The notes beneath the pieces are model-generated. The model saw only the letters and a list, made by a program, of their open reading frames with translations. It searched no databases and was not told the origin of the DNA. The position numbers were made by a program, and so were the translations under genes. From Sphingomonas sp. (GTDB taxonomy: Bacteria > Pseudomonadota > Alphaproteobacteria > Sphingomonadales > Sphingomonadaceae), in contig NZ_JAIEPC010000057.1 of the NCBI RefSeq assembly GCF_019749955.1, forward strand, positions 1 to 38,875: 38,875 nt of DNA. The letters run 5' to 3'. Shown here in pieces: positions 16,694-24,465 of this stretch (the first letter of the stretch is position 1; each line of letters starts with the position of its first letter).

Positions 16694-18052
16694 TCACTCA
16701 CGTGCCGGAAGCGTGAACGTAAAGCGCGCGCCCTGCCCCGGTGCGCTGTCTACGGTGATGTCGCCGCCCATCGCGCGGGCCAGCCGCCGCGCGATATAGA
16801 GCCCTAACCCACTCCCGCCCGGCTCGCTCGGGTCGACGCGTTCGAATTTTTCGAAAATGCGCGCCTGATCGGCGATCGCGATGCCCTTGCCTTGATCGGC
16901 GACGACCAGCCGCGCGCGGTCACCGTCGCGCTCGGCGCGGATCCATACCATACCGCCCGGCGGCGAATAGCGCACGGCATTACCGATCAGGTTGACGAGA
17001 ATTTGGAGCACACGTTTGAATTCGCCAATCGCTGGCAGTGCTTCGTCGGCGGCAGGCCGGTCGATCCGTACAGCCCCCGCCGCCGCGCGCACCGCGAGCA
17101 GCCCGGCTGCACGGCGCGCGATATCAGCGAGATCGACCGGCTCAGCGGCAATGGCGAAATCGGGACGCTCGATCGCCTGCAAATCGACCAGATCATCGAC
17201 CAGCCCGAGCAGATGCCGCCCCGCCGTCGCAATGTCGGCGGCATAATCGACATAATCTTGCCGCAGCGGCCCTTCGGCCTGCGCGTTGATGCTGTCGGCA
17301 TGCGCGATGATCCGCCCGAGCGGCGCGCGCAGTGCCTGATCGAGGCGGCTCGCAAAGGCCACCGATTGTTCGCGCGGCCCGCCTGCGTCCGCCTCGACCA
17401 CCAGCGCGGAGCCCGTCAGCCCGGCAAACCCGCCGCTCGCATCGAGTCGGGTCACCGCCGATAGCTGCACGCGCTGGCCCGTCGCGCGCAGCGCCGCCGG
17501 TTGATTGTCGAACCGCGCGCGCATCGCCAGCGCGGTCAGGATCGGGACGCTGCCCGCCTCATCCTCGCCAAGCTTGAACAGCTGCGTCAGCGGCTGGCCG
17601 AGCAGCGCGGCGGGATCGACTCCCTGCCCCGCGCCGAGCTCGCTCGCGACATGCGTCAGGCGCAGCGCCGCATCGGTTTCCCAACCCCAGCCGCCCGCCG
17701 CACGCACCAGATCGACCTCGCGCTGCACCGGATTGGCGTCGGCCCGCCACGCGCCACGGGGGCGCCAGCCGCTGATCGTCAGCCGCACCCCGCCCTCGGC
17801 TTGCGGTTCGGCGCGCGCCCACATGTCGAGATCGGTGTCGCCATCGGCCGCGACGACCGCGCGCGACACCAGCACGCGCAGCCGCTGCGCGAGCCGCACC
17901 AGCGTCGCGAGCTGCGGCACCGCAAGCGGTGCGCCGACCCTTCCCCCCGCGCGCGTGTTGAGCGCGTGCAGCCGGGCATCGGCCTCGACCAAATGGCCGG
18001 CGGCGTCGATGCGGGCATGGATCACCGGCAAGGCGGTATCGATCTGGTTCAC
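16694..18052 (-). CDS. PAS/histidine-kinase-like protein lacking the H-box histidine
   Basis: 452 residues with no membrane segment, so cytosolic. A PAS-like region lies at about 110-220 (GGWGWETDAALRLTHVASELG). The dimerization helix reads LDQALRAPLGRIIAHADSI: aligned with the canonical SHELRTPL, Gln239 is where the phospho-acceptor His should be. The ATP-binding domain looks complete: N-box NLIGNAVRYSP (354-364), G1 VADQGKGI (384-391), F-box IFEKFERVDP and G2 GGSGLGLYIARRLARAMGG. So it may bind ATP without autophosphorylating at the usual site; His251 one helical stretch later is the nearest alternative. Its start overlaps the stop of the DUF2336 gene by 4 bases. A pseudokinase is inferred; a lineage-specific phosphosite remains possible. 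Confidence 0.85.
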   Translation of the reverse strand: MNQIDTALPVIHARIDAAGHLVEADARLHALNTRAGGRVGAPLAVPQLATLVRLAQRLRVLVSRAVVAADGDTDLDMWARAEPQAEGGVRLTISGWRPRGAWRADANPVQREVDLVRAAGGWGWETDAALRLTHVASELGAGQGVDPAALLGQPLTQLFKLGEDEAGSVPILTALAMRARFDNQPAALRATGQRVQLSAVTRLDASGGFAGLTGSALVVEADAGGPREQSVAFASRLDQALRAPLGRIIAHADSINAQAEGPLRQDYVDYAADIATAGRHLLGLVDDLVDLQAIERPDFAIAAEPVDLADIARRAAGLLAVRAAAGAVRIDRPAADEALPAIGEFKRVLQILVNLIGNAVRYSPPGGMVWIRAERDGDRARLVVADQGKGIAIADQARIFEKFERVDPSEPGGSGLGLYIARRLARAMGGDITVDSAPGQGARFTFTLPARE

Positions 18053-19128
18053 GCGCCTGCCCCAAGCACATCCATCGCCGCGCGCAAATCGGCATGACGA
18101 TAAAGCGGCGCGAGGGCTGCTTCAGCGGCAGCGGGAGTCACCGCCATGATCGCGTCGAGCTGGTCGGCGAAGGCCTCGACATCGCGACCCGGTGCGGCCT
18201 CGCACAGCGCCAGCCCCAGCCGCGCAATCGTTTCGCGGTCGAGCGCGGCGGCGCGCAGCATGATCCAAAGCCGATCGCTCTCGGGGTCGATCAGCACGTC
18301 GCGCACGCTATCGAACCCCAGCCCAATCGCCTGCGCGAGCAGTGCGACGAACAGCCCCGGCCGCCGATCCGCGAGCGCTTCGCACAGCAACTCGCCGCGC
18401 TCGCTCGGCTGCGGCGCGAGCATCGCCACCAGCCGCATCGCGGCGGCCTCGGCGCGCTCGCCTTCGTCATGCACCGCCAGCGCGCGCTCGGCCGCTTCGG
18501 TGAGCGCGCGGTCGAATGCGCTGCGATCGTCGCTGGCACCAGCAAACGCACGATGGAGCGCGGCTGCCGTCCACCAGACGAGCTGGTGCTGCTGCTCAGC
18601 CGCAATATCGTTACGCGGGGCCGCCCCATCGATCGCATCGCGGCGGCGCGCATCAGCGGCCATCAACGCCGATGCAGCGGCTGCGACCACGCCGTCGCGG
18701 TGCTCAACCAGCCGCACGAGCAAGCTCGGCCGCTCCGCCGTCGTCGCGGCAACCGGCAACCGCTCGGCCAGCAGCGCCAGCCCGGTCCGCCCCAGCATCG
18801 CGCGCATGAAAGCCGGATCGCCGATCAGTCCGGCGTCGCGCAACGCCGCAAACACCACCGGCGCGGCCTCGCTCAGCGCCAGTGCAGGCTCGGGCAGGCC
18901 GCGCGACACCAGCAACCGCGCGGCAAATTGGCGCAAATCGCGTTCGACCAGCGCGCACAAGCCCGCAATCATATGGTGGAGCGCCGACCGGTAGCGATCG
19001 TCGAGCCGGTCGGCCTCGCTCAGGTGCAGGTCGGCGGTCGCTGCGGCGAGCCGGCGACGGGCGCGCACGTCATCGGCTGCTCCGCGCGCGAGCAGTCGGC
19101 TGGCATCCGCCGGGAAGCCATCGTTCAT
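18049..19128 (-). CDS. DUF2336-family protein
   Basis: 359 residues from the ATG at 19126-19128, which has GAGGCGAC just upstream; the ATG at 19149 would add seven residues (MSIDRGD). The protein is largely helical and Ala/Leu/Arg-rich. Segments such as LSEADRLDDRYRSALHHMIAGLCALVERDLRQFAARLL, LVWWTAAALHRAF, HDEGERAEAAAMRLVA, ADRRPGLFVALLAQAIGL and DVEAFADQLDAI match DUF2336 proteins as I know them from alphaproteobacteria. These are uncharacterized but often sit beside signalling genes. Coupling to the kinase-like gene downstream (ATGA overlap) suggests that they act together, perhaps as regulator and sensor. No signal peptide or membrane segment is present. Confidence 0.82.
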   Translation of the reverse strand: MNDGFPADASRLLARGAADDVRARRRLAAATADLHLSEADRLDDRYRSALHHMIAGLCALVERDLRQFAARLLVSRGLPEPALALSEAAPVVFAALRDAGLIGDPAFMRAMLGRTGLALLAERLPVAATTAERPSLLVRLVEHRDGVVAAAASALMAADARRRDAIDGAAPRNDIAAEQQHQLVWWTAAALHRAFAGASDDRSAFDRALTEAAERALAVHDEGERAEAAAMRLVAMLAPQPSERGELLCEALADRRPGLFVALLAQAIGLGFDSVRDVLIDPESDRLWIMLRAAALDRETIARLGLALCEAAPGRDVEAFADQLDAIMAVTPAAAEAALAPLYRHADLRAAMDVLGAGA

Positions 19129-19172
19129 GTCGCCTCGGTCGATCGACATGTCTCACGCCTAGGGAAGTTGCG

Positions 19173-19187
19173 TTAAAACCAGACTAA
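19173..19187 (-). promoter_or_regulatory. CtrA-like site upstream of the DUF2336/kinase pair
   Basis: On the minus strand the sequence is TTAG-N7-TTAA, one mismatch from the CtrA operator TTAA-N7-TTAA. It sits 44 bases before the DUF2336 start and overlaps the stop codon of the upstream gene. CtrA controls cell-cycle and motility genes in alphaproteobacteria. The match could be chance in a window this size. Confidence 0.3.
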
Positions 19188-20365
19188 GGCTTTTCGCGTA
19201 ATGCCTCAATGGCGGCGCCGAGCGTCACCCCGGCATAGCCCGCCACCGCCAGCAATCCCGTCAGCGGCTGGCTGAACGCCGCGAACGGCAGCAGCAGCAG
19301 TGGATAGGCAGCGGCGCTCCCCCACCAGCGACGACGGATATGCTCATTGGCGGCCCGCTCGGCGAGCCCGCCCAGCCCGACCAGCGCGAGCGCCGCGATC
19401 AGGCTGGCCAGCGCCGCCCCGCCCGCGCTGGCGGCATAGCCGAACAGCAGTGCGGCAAGCGCTGCCCCACCCACGATCATCGCTTGCTGCGTCCGCGCCA
19501 GCGCGGTTTCGTCGCGCATCCATGCCAGCGCCACGCCGATCGCGAGCGCCACGGTCGCGCCGAACACCAGCACGAGGCCCGCCACGGTCCAGCCCCAACC
19601 GGTCAACGCCAGCCCGACCAGCATCGCGGCGCCACCCCCGCCCGCAACGCCCCCGCCCGACACCGCATGGCTGATCAGCCACGGCATCGCCGCGCGCGCG
19701 ACCGGGGCGATCAACCAGCGATCGACCCAGCTGATCCGGTTCGACACATAAGCGGCGAGGACAGCATCGTTGCGCCCGCGCAACTGCGTCGAGTCATGCT
19801 CGATCCCATGCCCGCCCCGGCTCCGTCCCGCCGGGAGCGAGAGATGTTCGGCGCCTGCCTGCGCACACACCCGCAGCAGCGTCGACTGGAAATCATATTC
19901 CTTCGGCAGCGCCGCGACATCGGCGAGCCGGGCCGGCTGGACGCGCGCAATCCCCGCCCAGATTGCGTCGCGCCCGACGCGTTCGAGCCCCGGCAGCGCG
20001 TCGGCATCGGTGGTCACCAGCAACAGGTCGCCGCCTTCGCCGGTCATGGTTTCGACAATGTCGCCCGTCGTCACCAGCCCGTCGGCCAGCACCACGACGC
20101 GCGCGAGTGGGTGGAGCTTGGCCACCGCTTCAGCCGCTGATCGCACGGCATCAACGGCAATCCCGCGCCGCGCAATCCGGTTGATCGCCCCGATCAGCTC
20201 AGGGGTCAGCCGCGCGACAACGACCGCGATCTGGCTGATGCCAGCCGCGATCAGCAAGCGCGCCTGAAATTCGAGCAACGTGCCCCCGCCAAAGGGCAAG
20301 GTGGCAACCAAAGTATCGGGGCGATCGTCCGCATCATCGATCGCGAACAGGAGGCCGGCAAGCAT
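19184..20365 (-). CDS. Nucleotidyltransferase-like/membrane fusion protein, probably inactive
   Basis: 393 residues, start supported by GCGAGGG. Residues 1-200 look like a nucleotidyltransferase (GT-A) fold: LPFGGGTLLEFQARLLIAAGISQIAVVV resembles the segment after the substrate loop, and VVVLADGLVTTGDIV the metal-site strand. The N-terminal GxGxR-type signature is missing. Residues 210-393 hold about five membrane helices beginning SWVDRWLIAPVARAAM, laid out like a CDP-alcohol phosphatidyltransferase, but the DGxxAR...GxxxDxxxD catalytic motif is not seen. The order recalls bifunctional inositol-phosphate cytidylyltransferase/DIPP synthase proteins. I infer a degenerate homologue of that kind; a different membrane protein with an NTase-like domain is the alternative. 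It lies between the HPt-like and DUF2336 genes on the same strand. Confidence 0.65.
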   Translation of the reverse strand: MLAGLLFAIDDADDRPDTLVATLPFGGGTLLEFQARLLIAAGISQIAVVVARLTPELIGAINRIARRGIAVDAVRSAAEAVAKLHPLARVVVLADGLVTTGDIVETMTGEGGDLLLVTTDADALPGLERVGRDAIWAGIARVQPARLADVAALPKEYDFQSTLLRVCAQAGAEHLSLPAGRSRGGHGIEHDSTQLRGRNDAVLAAYVSNRISWVDRWLIAPVARAAMPWLISHAVSGGGVAGGGGAAMLVGLALTGWGWTVAGLVLVFGATVALAIGVALAWMRDETALARTQQAMIVGGAALAALLFGYAASAGGAALASLIAALALVGLGGLAERAANEHIRRRWWGSAAAYPLLLLPFAAFSQPLTGLLAVAGYAGVTLGAAIEALREKP

Positions 20366-20431
20366 CGCCCTCGCTTAGGCGTGCGAACGCGGCTTGGCAA
20401 AGGCGTTAGGATTTGTGGTGGGTATCGCGCC

Positions 20432-20725
20432 TCAAAGCCGCGCGACGGCGCGCACCACGCGATCGGTAATGCGCGGATCGTGCGGCACAGCCTCGGCGGC
20501 TTCGCTGGCGATTGCCATCAGCCGCACCGCGCCGAAGCTCGCGGCCAGTCCCTTCAGCCGCAGCGCTGCCGCACGCCAGGCTACGGCGTCCTCGGCCGCC
20601 TGCAACCCGGCACTGGCGCGCGCCGCACTTTCGACGAACGCCGCGCGCAATTCGGCGATCAGCACCAAGTCTTCACCCAGCGCGGCGGCGAGCGATGCGT
20701 CAATTGCTCCAGGATCATAGGCCAT
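20432..20725 (-). CDS. HPt-like protein with Leu in place of the phospho-histidine
   Basis: 97 residues, the size of one HPt four-helix domain, start supported by GAAGG. The core segment is WRAAALRLKGLAASFGAVRLMAIASEAAE. In canonical HPt proteins this reads AHxLKGxAxxxGxxxL, and the His is phosphorylated. Here the position is Leu55, while Lys58, Gly59 and Gly65 are kept. The fold is probably conserved but phosphotransfer through the usual residue is not possible. It is 66 bases upstream of the membrane fusion gene on the same strand and divergent from the TipN-like gene. An adaptor or phosphotransfer antagonist role is inferred from its parts only. Confidence 0.75.
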   Translation of the reverse strand: MAYDPGAIDASLAAALGEDLVLIAELRAAFVESAARASAGLQAAEDAVAWRAAALRLKGLAASFGAVRLMAIASEAAEAVPHDPRITDRVVRAVARL

Positions 20726-20730
20726 GCCTT

Positions 20731-20742
20731 CACGCTAGCGTG
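20731..20742. promoter_or_regulatory. Perfect 12-bp palindrome between HPt-like and TipN-like genes
   Basis: CACGCTAGCGTG is its own reverse complement and lies 5 bases upstream of the HPt-like start codon, in the 94-base divergent spacer, next to that gene's ribosome-binding site. It may be an operator for a dimeric regulator, or chance. No convincing -35/-10 pair is visible in the spacer. Confidence 0.3.
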
Positions 20743-20819
20743 CGAAACGTTAACGCCGCGTTGCCACCCGTTACCAGCGGGGGGCTTTGCGCAGACGTAA
20801 ATCGTGGTAAACACCCCGT

Positions 20820-23153
20820 ATGAACGGGGGTTCGCGTATCATCGATCTACGGATCGGCTCGATCGACAAGCCGGCGGCGGCAATGCCCGACGAGGGTGAC
20901 GACGCGCTGCTGCTTGAGGAAGCCGCGCCGTCTGCACCACTCCCGCTCCAGGCACCCGACCGGGTCGAGTTCGAGGACGAAGCCCCGCCCGCGACCGTCT
21001 GGCGCTGGCTGGGACCTGCGCTCGCCCTCACCGCCGTCGTGGGTTGGCTCGGCGGGATGATCGCGCTGAGCTGGCCATCGTTGAGCGCCGGTATCGCGCC
21101 GCTCGCACTCGTCCAGTTCATCGCCGCCTTATGTGTGCCGCCCGTATTGATCGGCATCCTGTGGCTGCTCGCGCAACGCACCAGCCGGACCGAGGCACGC
21201 CGCTTCGGCGCAACGGCGCAGGCGATGCGCGCCGAAGCGCGCGCGCTCGACGCCACCCTCGCTGCCGTATCGCGCCGGATCGAGGCCAATGGCCAGCAAC
21301 TCGCCGCGCAAGCCGAGATGCTGACAGCGACTGGCGACCGCGCGGTCGATCGGCTCGCCGCGACGACGTCGGGCATTGCCCAGCAGGTCAGCCACGCCGA
21401 TGCGCAGGCCCGCACGCTCACCGATGCCGTGACCGCCGCCGAACGCTCGCTCAGCGTGCTGCTGGCCTCGCTCCCGCGCGCGCAGGGCGAAACCGCCAGC
21501 ATCGCCAGAACGCTCGAAGCGACCGGCCTCGAAGCCAGCGAACGCGCCGCAGCGCTCGGCGCGCAGCTCGCCGCGCTCGCCGAGCAAGGGCGCATTGCCG
21601 ACGATGTCACCGGCACCGCCGCGCAAAAGCTCGCCGCACACATCACCCGGATGGAAGCGACCAGCGAAACCGCCAGCGTGCGGCTGGAGCAAGTCACCGG
21701 CGCGATGTCCGATGCGGTCGACGGCCTGCTCGGCCGTACCGCTGGCGCCGTCGACGAAGCGCGCAAAGGCATCGCGGCACAGGGCGACGCCATGCTGGCG
21801 ATGCTCGAAGCGAACCAATCGGCGCTCGACCGCGCGAGCCGCGACAGCGTCGAGGCGCTGGCGGGGCGCATCGCCACGATTGAACAGGTCATCGACCGAA
21901 TCGCCGCGCGGCTCGGCGAGCAGCGCACCACGAGCGACGCGCTGGTGCGCGATCTCGACCATCAGTTCCAGGTCGTCGAGGCGCGCGTCGACGATTTCCA
22001 CAAGCGCGGGATCGACCGCACGCAAATGCTCGCCGCCTCGATCAGCGCGCTCGGTGGCTCGGCCGACGCGATGACCGAAGCGCTCAACACCGGCGAAGCG
22101 ACCGCGCGCAAGGTGATCAACACCAGCGAAGACCTGCTGACCTCGCTCGACGCCGCCGCGCGCGAAATCGACGAGACACTGCCCGAAGCGCTTGCGCGGC
22201 TCGACGCGCGCATCGCCACCAGCCGCAGCGTCGTTGCGGGCGCCAAGCCCGAACTGCTGTCGCTGGTAACCGCCGCCGAGAGCACGCACGACGCGATCGA
22301 GGCAATCGCAGGCGTGATTCAGGGCCAGCGCGCGACGCTCGACCAGCTCTCCAAACTGCTCAACGACGCGCTGGCGACCGGCCGCGAGCGCGCCGAAGCA
22401 ATTGGCGAAACGCTCGACGCGACGATCGGCCGCACCCAGCATTTCGCCGAACAGGCCGCACCTCAGTTGATCGAAGCGCTGATCCGCGTGCGCGATACCG
22501 CCGCAACCGCCGCTGACCGTGCGCGCGATACGCTGACCAGCGTCATCCCCGAAGCGGCGACGCTGATCGAAAACGCCAGTGCCGAAGCGATGCAGCGCGC
22601 GATGGGCGATGCGATCGAGCGGCAACTCGGCGCCATCGCCACCGCCGCCGATGATGCCGTGGCCGCCGCTCAGCGCGCGTCGAACCGCCTCGCCGATCAG
22701 ATGCTGACGATCGCCGAGACCACCGCGCTGGTCGACGCACGGATCGAGGATGCGCGGGAGGAACGCGAAAAGGCCGACACCGATGGCTTCGGGCGCCGTT
22801 CGTCGCTGTTGGTCGAAGCGCTCAACTCATCCTCGATCGACATTGCCAAGGCATTCTCGACCGACGTCGCCGACAGCGCCTGGGCCGCTTATCTGAAGGG
22901 TGATCGCGGTGTCTTTACGCGTCGCGCCGTGCGCCTGCTCGACGCCACCGAAGTGCGCGAAATTGCGCGCTTGCACGAAAATGACCCGGCCTTCCGCGAG
23001 CAGGTCAACCGCTACATCCACGACTTCGAAAGCATGCTGCGCGGCGTCCTCGCCCAGCGTGACGGTGCGCCGATCAGCGTAACCTTGCTGTCGTCGGACA
23101 TGGGCAAGCTGTACGTCGCGCTGGCGCAGGCGATCGAGCGGCTGCGGAGTTAG
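20820..23153 (+). CDS. TipN-like polar membrane coiled-coil protein
   Basis: 777 residues. An acidic N-terminus of about 60 residues is followed by two membrane helices (63-84 and 93-118), a very long Ala/Glu/Arg-rich coiled-coil region (about 120-650) with many heptad-like stretches, and a conserved-looking C-terminal domain (about 665-777) with AWAAYLKGDRGVFTRRAVRL, REQVNRYIHDFESMLR and VTLLSSDMGKLYVALAQAIERL. This topology (two N-terminal helices, giant coiled coil, compact C-terminus) is that of TipN, the Caulobacter new-pole marker that guides flagellum placement and division polarity. Orthology is inferred from layout and from memory of the C-terminal motif. The start at 20820 lacks an obvious Shine-Dalgarno sequence; ATG 20883 is an alternative. 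It is divergent from the degenerate phosphorelay genes. Confidence 0.72.
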   Translation: MNGGSRIIDLRIGSIDKPAAAMPDEGDDALLLEEAAPSAPLPLQAPDRVEFEDEAPPATVWRWLGPALALTAVVGWLGGMIALSWPSLSAGIAPLALVQFIAALCVPPVLIGILWLLAQRTSRTEARRFGATAQAMRAEARALDATLAAVSRRIEANGQQLAAQAEMLTATGDRAVDRLAATTSGIAQQVSHADAQARTLTDAVTAAERSLSVLLASLPRAQGETASIARTLEATGLEASERAAALGAQLAALAEQGRIADDVTGTAAQKLAAHITRMEATSETASVRLEQVTGAMSDAVDGLLGRTAGAVDEARKGIAAQGDAMLAMLEANQSALDRASRDSVEALAGRIATIEQVIDRIAARLGEQRTTSDALVRDLDHQFQVVEARVDDFHKRGIDRTQMLAASISALGGSADAMTEALNTGEATARKVINTSEDLLTSLDAAAREIDETLPEALARLDARIATSRSVVAGAKPELLSLVTAAESTHDAIEAIAGVIQGQRATLDQLSKLLNDALATGRERAEAIGETLDATIGRTQHFAEQAAPQLIEALIRVRDTAATAADRARDTLTSVIPEAATLIENASAEAMQRAMGDAIERQLGAIATAADDAVAAAQRASNRLADQMLTIAETTALVDARIEDAREEREKADTDGFGRRSSLLVEALNSSSIDIAKAFSTDVADSAWAAYLKGDRGVFTRRAVRLLDATEVREIARLHENDPAFREQVNRYIHDFESMLRGVLAQRDGAPISVTLLSSDMGKLYVALAQAIERLRS

Positions 23154-23209
23154 GGGCGGCGGCGGCGCCATAAGTAGCTTCAAGGTCCTAGTTTGGTGGT
23201 TAGGCGACA

Positions 23210-23244
23210 GTCGGCTTTTTGGAACGGCTTAGTCGAAAGCCGGC
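23210..23244. other. Stem-loop downstream of the TipN-like gene
   Basis: CGGCTTT (23212-23218) pairs perfectly with AAAGCCG (23236-23242), and two further pairs extend it, around a 17-base loop. It lies 57 bases after the stop but has no following U-tract, so it is a weak terminator at best. The rest of the 195-base gap 23154-23348 is locally AT-rich (around 23278-23286), which may hold the promoter of the next gene. Confidence 0.3.
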
Positions 23245-23348
23245 ATACGCGCGGTGTCACAACGGTTCGGTTGTGATATTTATTAGCAGGCTGCAGCGGA
23301 CTGAATTGCGTACTTAGCCGACGGCCGTTTCGGTGTACTGAGATCGGC

Positions 23349-24140
23349 ATGGACACATCATCGATATCGGCGGCGAACCGCAAAGCTTGGGATGCATCAG
23401 CAGATCATCACCGGGACGCAGCCGAATGGATGGAGCTAGTGAGCCGGATTGCCGATCCAGCTTTCTCCTGCCTCGACCCCACTGCAACCGAAATCCTTTC
23501 GACCATAGGCGTCGCAGGGAAAGCGGTTGCGCATGTCCGCTGCAACAACGGCGCGGAGCTGATTTCGATCAAGAACCTGGGTGCCGAGGAGTGCATCGGA
23601 TTCGACATCTCACTCGCGTTCCTCACCCAAGGGCGGGAACTTGCAGCACTGGCCGGACAGGACGTGGAGTTTGTCGAGAGCGATGCAAACGCCCTACCGC
23701 AAGCCTATTTCGGTCGCTTCGACCTGGTTGTGATCACGATCGGCACGCTTGGCTGGTTTCCCTCGCTAGAGCCGTTCTTTGCCTCCGTCCGCAGCCTGCT
23801 ACGTTCTGGCGGCACTATGTTTATCTACGAGATGCATCCTGTCCTCGAAATGTTCGAGCCCGACGCTCCGGACTTTGCGCGCATTGCGCATGACTACTTT
23901 CGCGTGGAGCCCTATCCGATCACGAAGGCTATCACCTACGATGGCTCGCAGCATACCGGCTCAACCGCATACTGGCACTTTCATACGCTGTCCGAGATCA
24001 TTGGCGGACTGCTTGATCACGGTTTCCGCCTTGAGCGGTTTCGTGAGTACGCCCACAATATCGCTGAAACGGATTGGCAGCCGTTTGAGGGCAAGGGCAT
24101 CCCGATGAGTTACGCGATGGTAGCCTCGGCGTCAGTCTAA
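23349..24140 (+). CDS. Class I SAM-dependent methyltransferase, CNNG type
   Basis: 263 residues. The SAM loop is unusual: HVRCNNGAELISIKNLGAEECIGFDIS (shown only in part by the family motif CNNG at about residues 65-68) replaces the common DxGCGxG, as in a recognised branch of Rossmann methyltransferases. Strand 4 is FDLVVITIGTLGWFPSL, and strand 5 LLRSGGTMFIYEMHP. The C-terminal half has an aromatic-rich region (YDGSQHTGSTAYWHFHTLSEI), likely the substrate pocket. The substrate is unknown. It stands alone, with large gaps on both sides and codon use less extreme than the backbone genes. Like the methyltransferase at 3447-4190 it neighbours an inverted-repeat element of the same family. Recent acquisition is inferred. 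Confidence 0.83.
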   Translation: MDTSSISAANRKAWDASADHHRDAAEWMELVSRIADPAFSCLDPTATEILSTIGVAGKAVAHVRCNNGAELISIKNLGAEECIGFDISLAFLTQGRELAALAGQDVEFVESDANALPQAYFGRFDLVVITIGTLGWFPSLEPFFASVRSLLRSGGTMFIYEMHPVLEMFEPDAPDFARIAHDYFRVEPYPITKAITYDGSQHTGSTAYWHFHTLSEIIGGLLDHGFRLERFREYAHNIAETDWQPFEGKGIPMSYAMVASASV

Positions 24141-24317
24141 TCCAAAGACGTGATGAGGCGCGAAGCAGGTGTCATCACCGGTCGGTTTTGACGCCCCGTC
24201 GCGCCGTTCCCGCGGGCGGCCTTGAGAAGATCAGATCCGCTCCACAATATCGGCTTCTGGGATTGGCATCCAGCTCGGCTATGGCCGACATGGGGCGAAA
24301 GCTGCCAGAACCCCACC

Positions 24318-24423
24318 GTCACCGCCGCCTTGTGCCGGGGCCCACCTATCCGCCAGCGAGCCGGTCGCGCCGAGAGCGCTGCATTCGGTTGCGCGGTGGG
24401 CCCCGGCACGACGCCGGGGTGAC
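24318..24423. repeat. REP-like element: two inverted 28-nt arms (copy B)
   Basis: The left arm (24318-24345) and the reverse complement of the right arm (24396-24423) agree at 24 of 28 positions, with the shared core GTGCCGGGGCCCAC. The loop is 50 bases. It is homologous to copy A at 3216-3309 but its arms are less diverged, and it would form a strong hairpin in RNA. It lies in the 325-base gap 24141-24465 between the convergent methyltransferase and nitronate-monooxygenase genes, where it could end both transcripts. The first 177 bases of that gap show no gene or clear signal. Confidence 0.72.
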
Positions 24424-24465
24424 GACAACGGGTCGGGAAAGAACCGGATCGCCTTTCCCGAAGCC

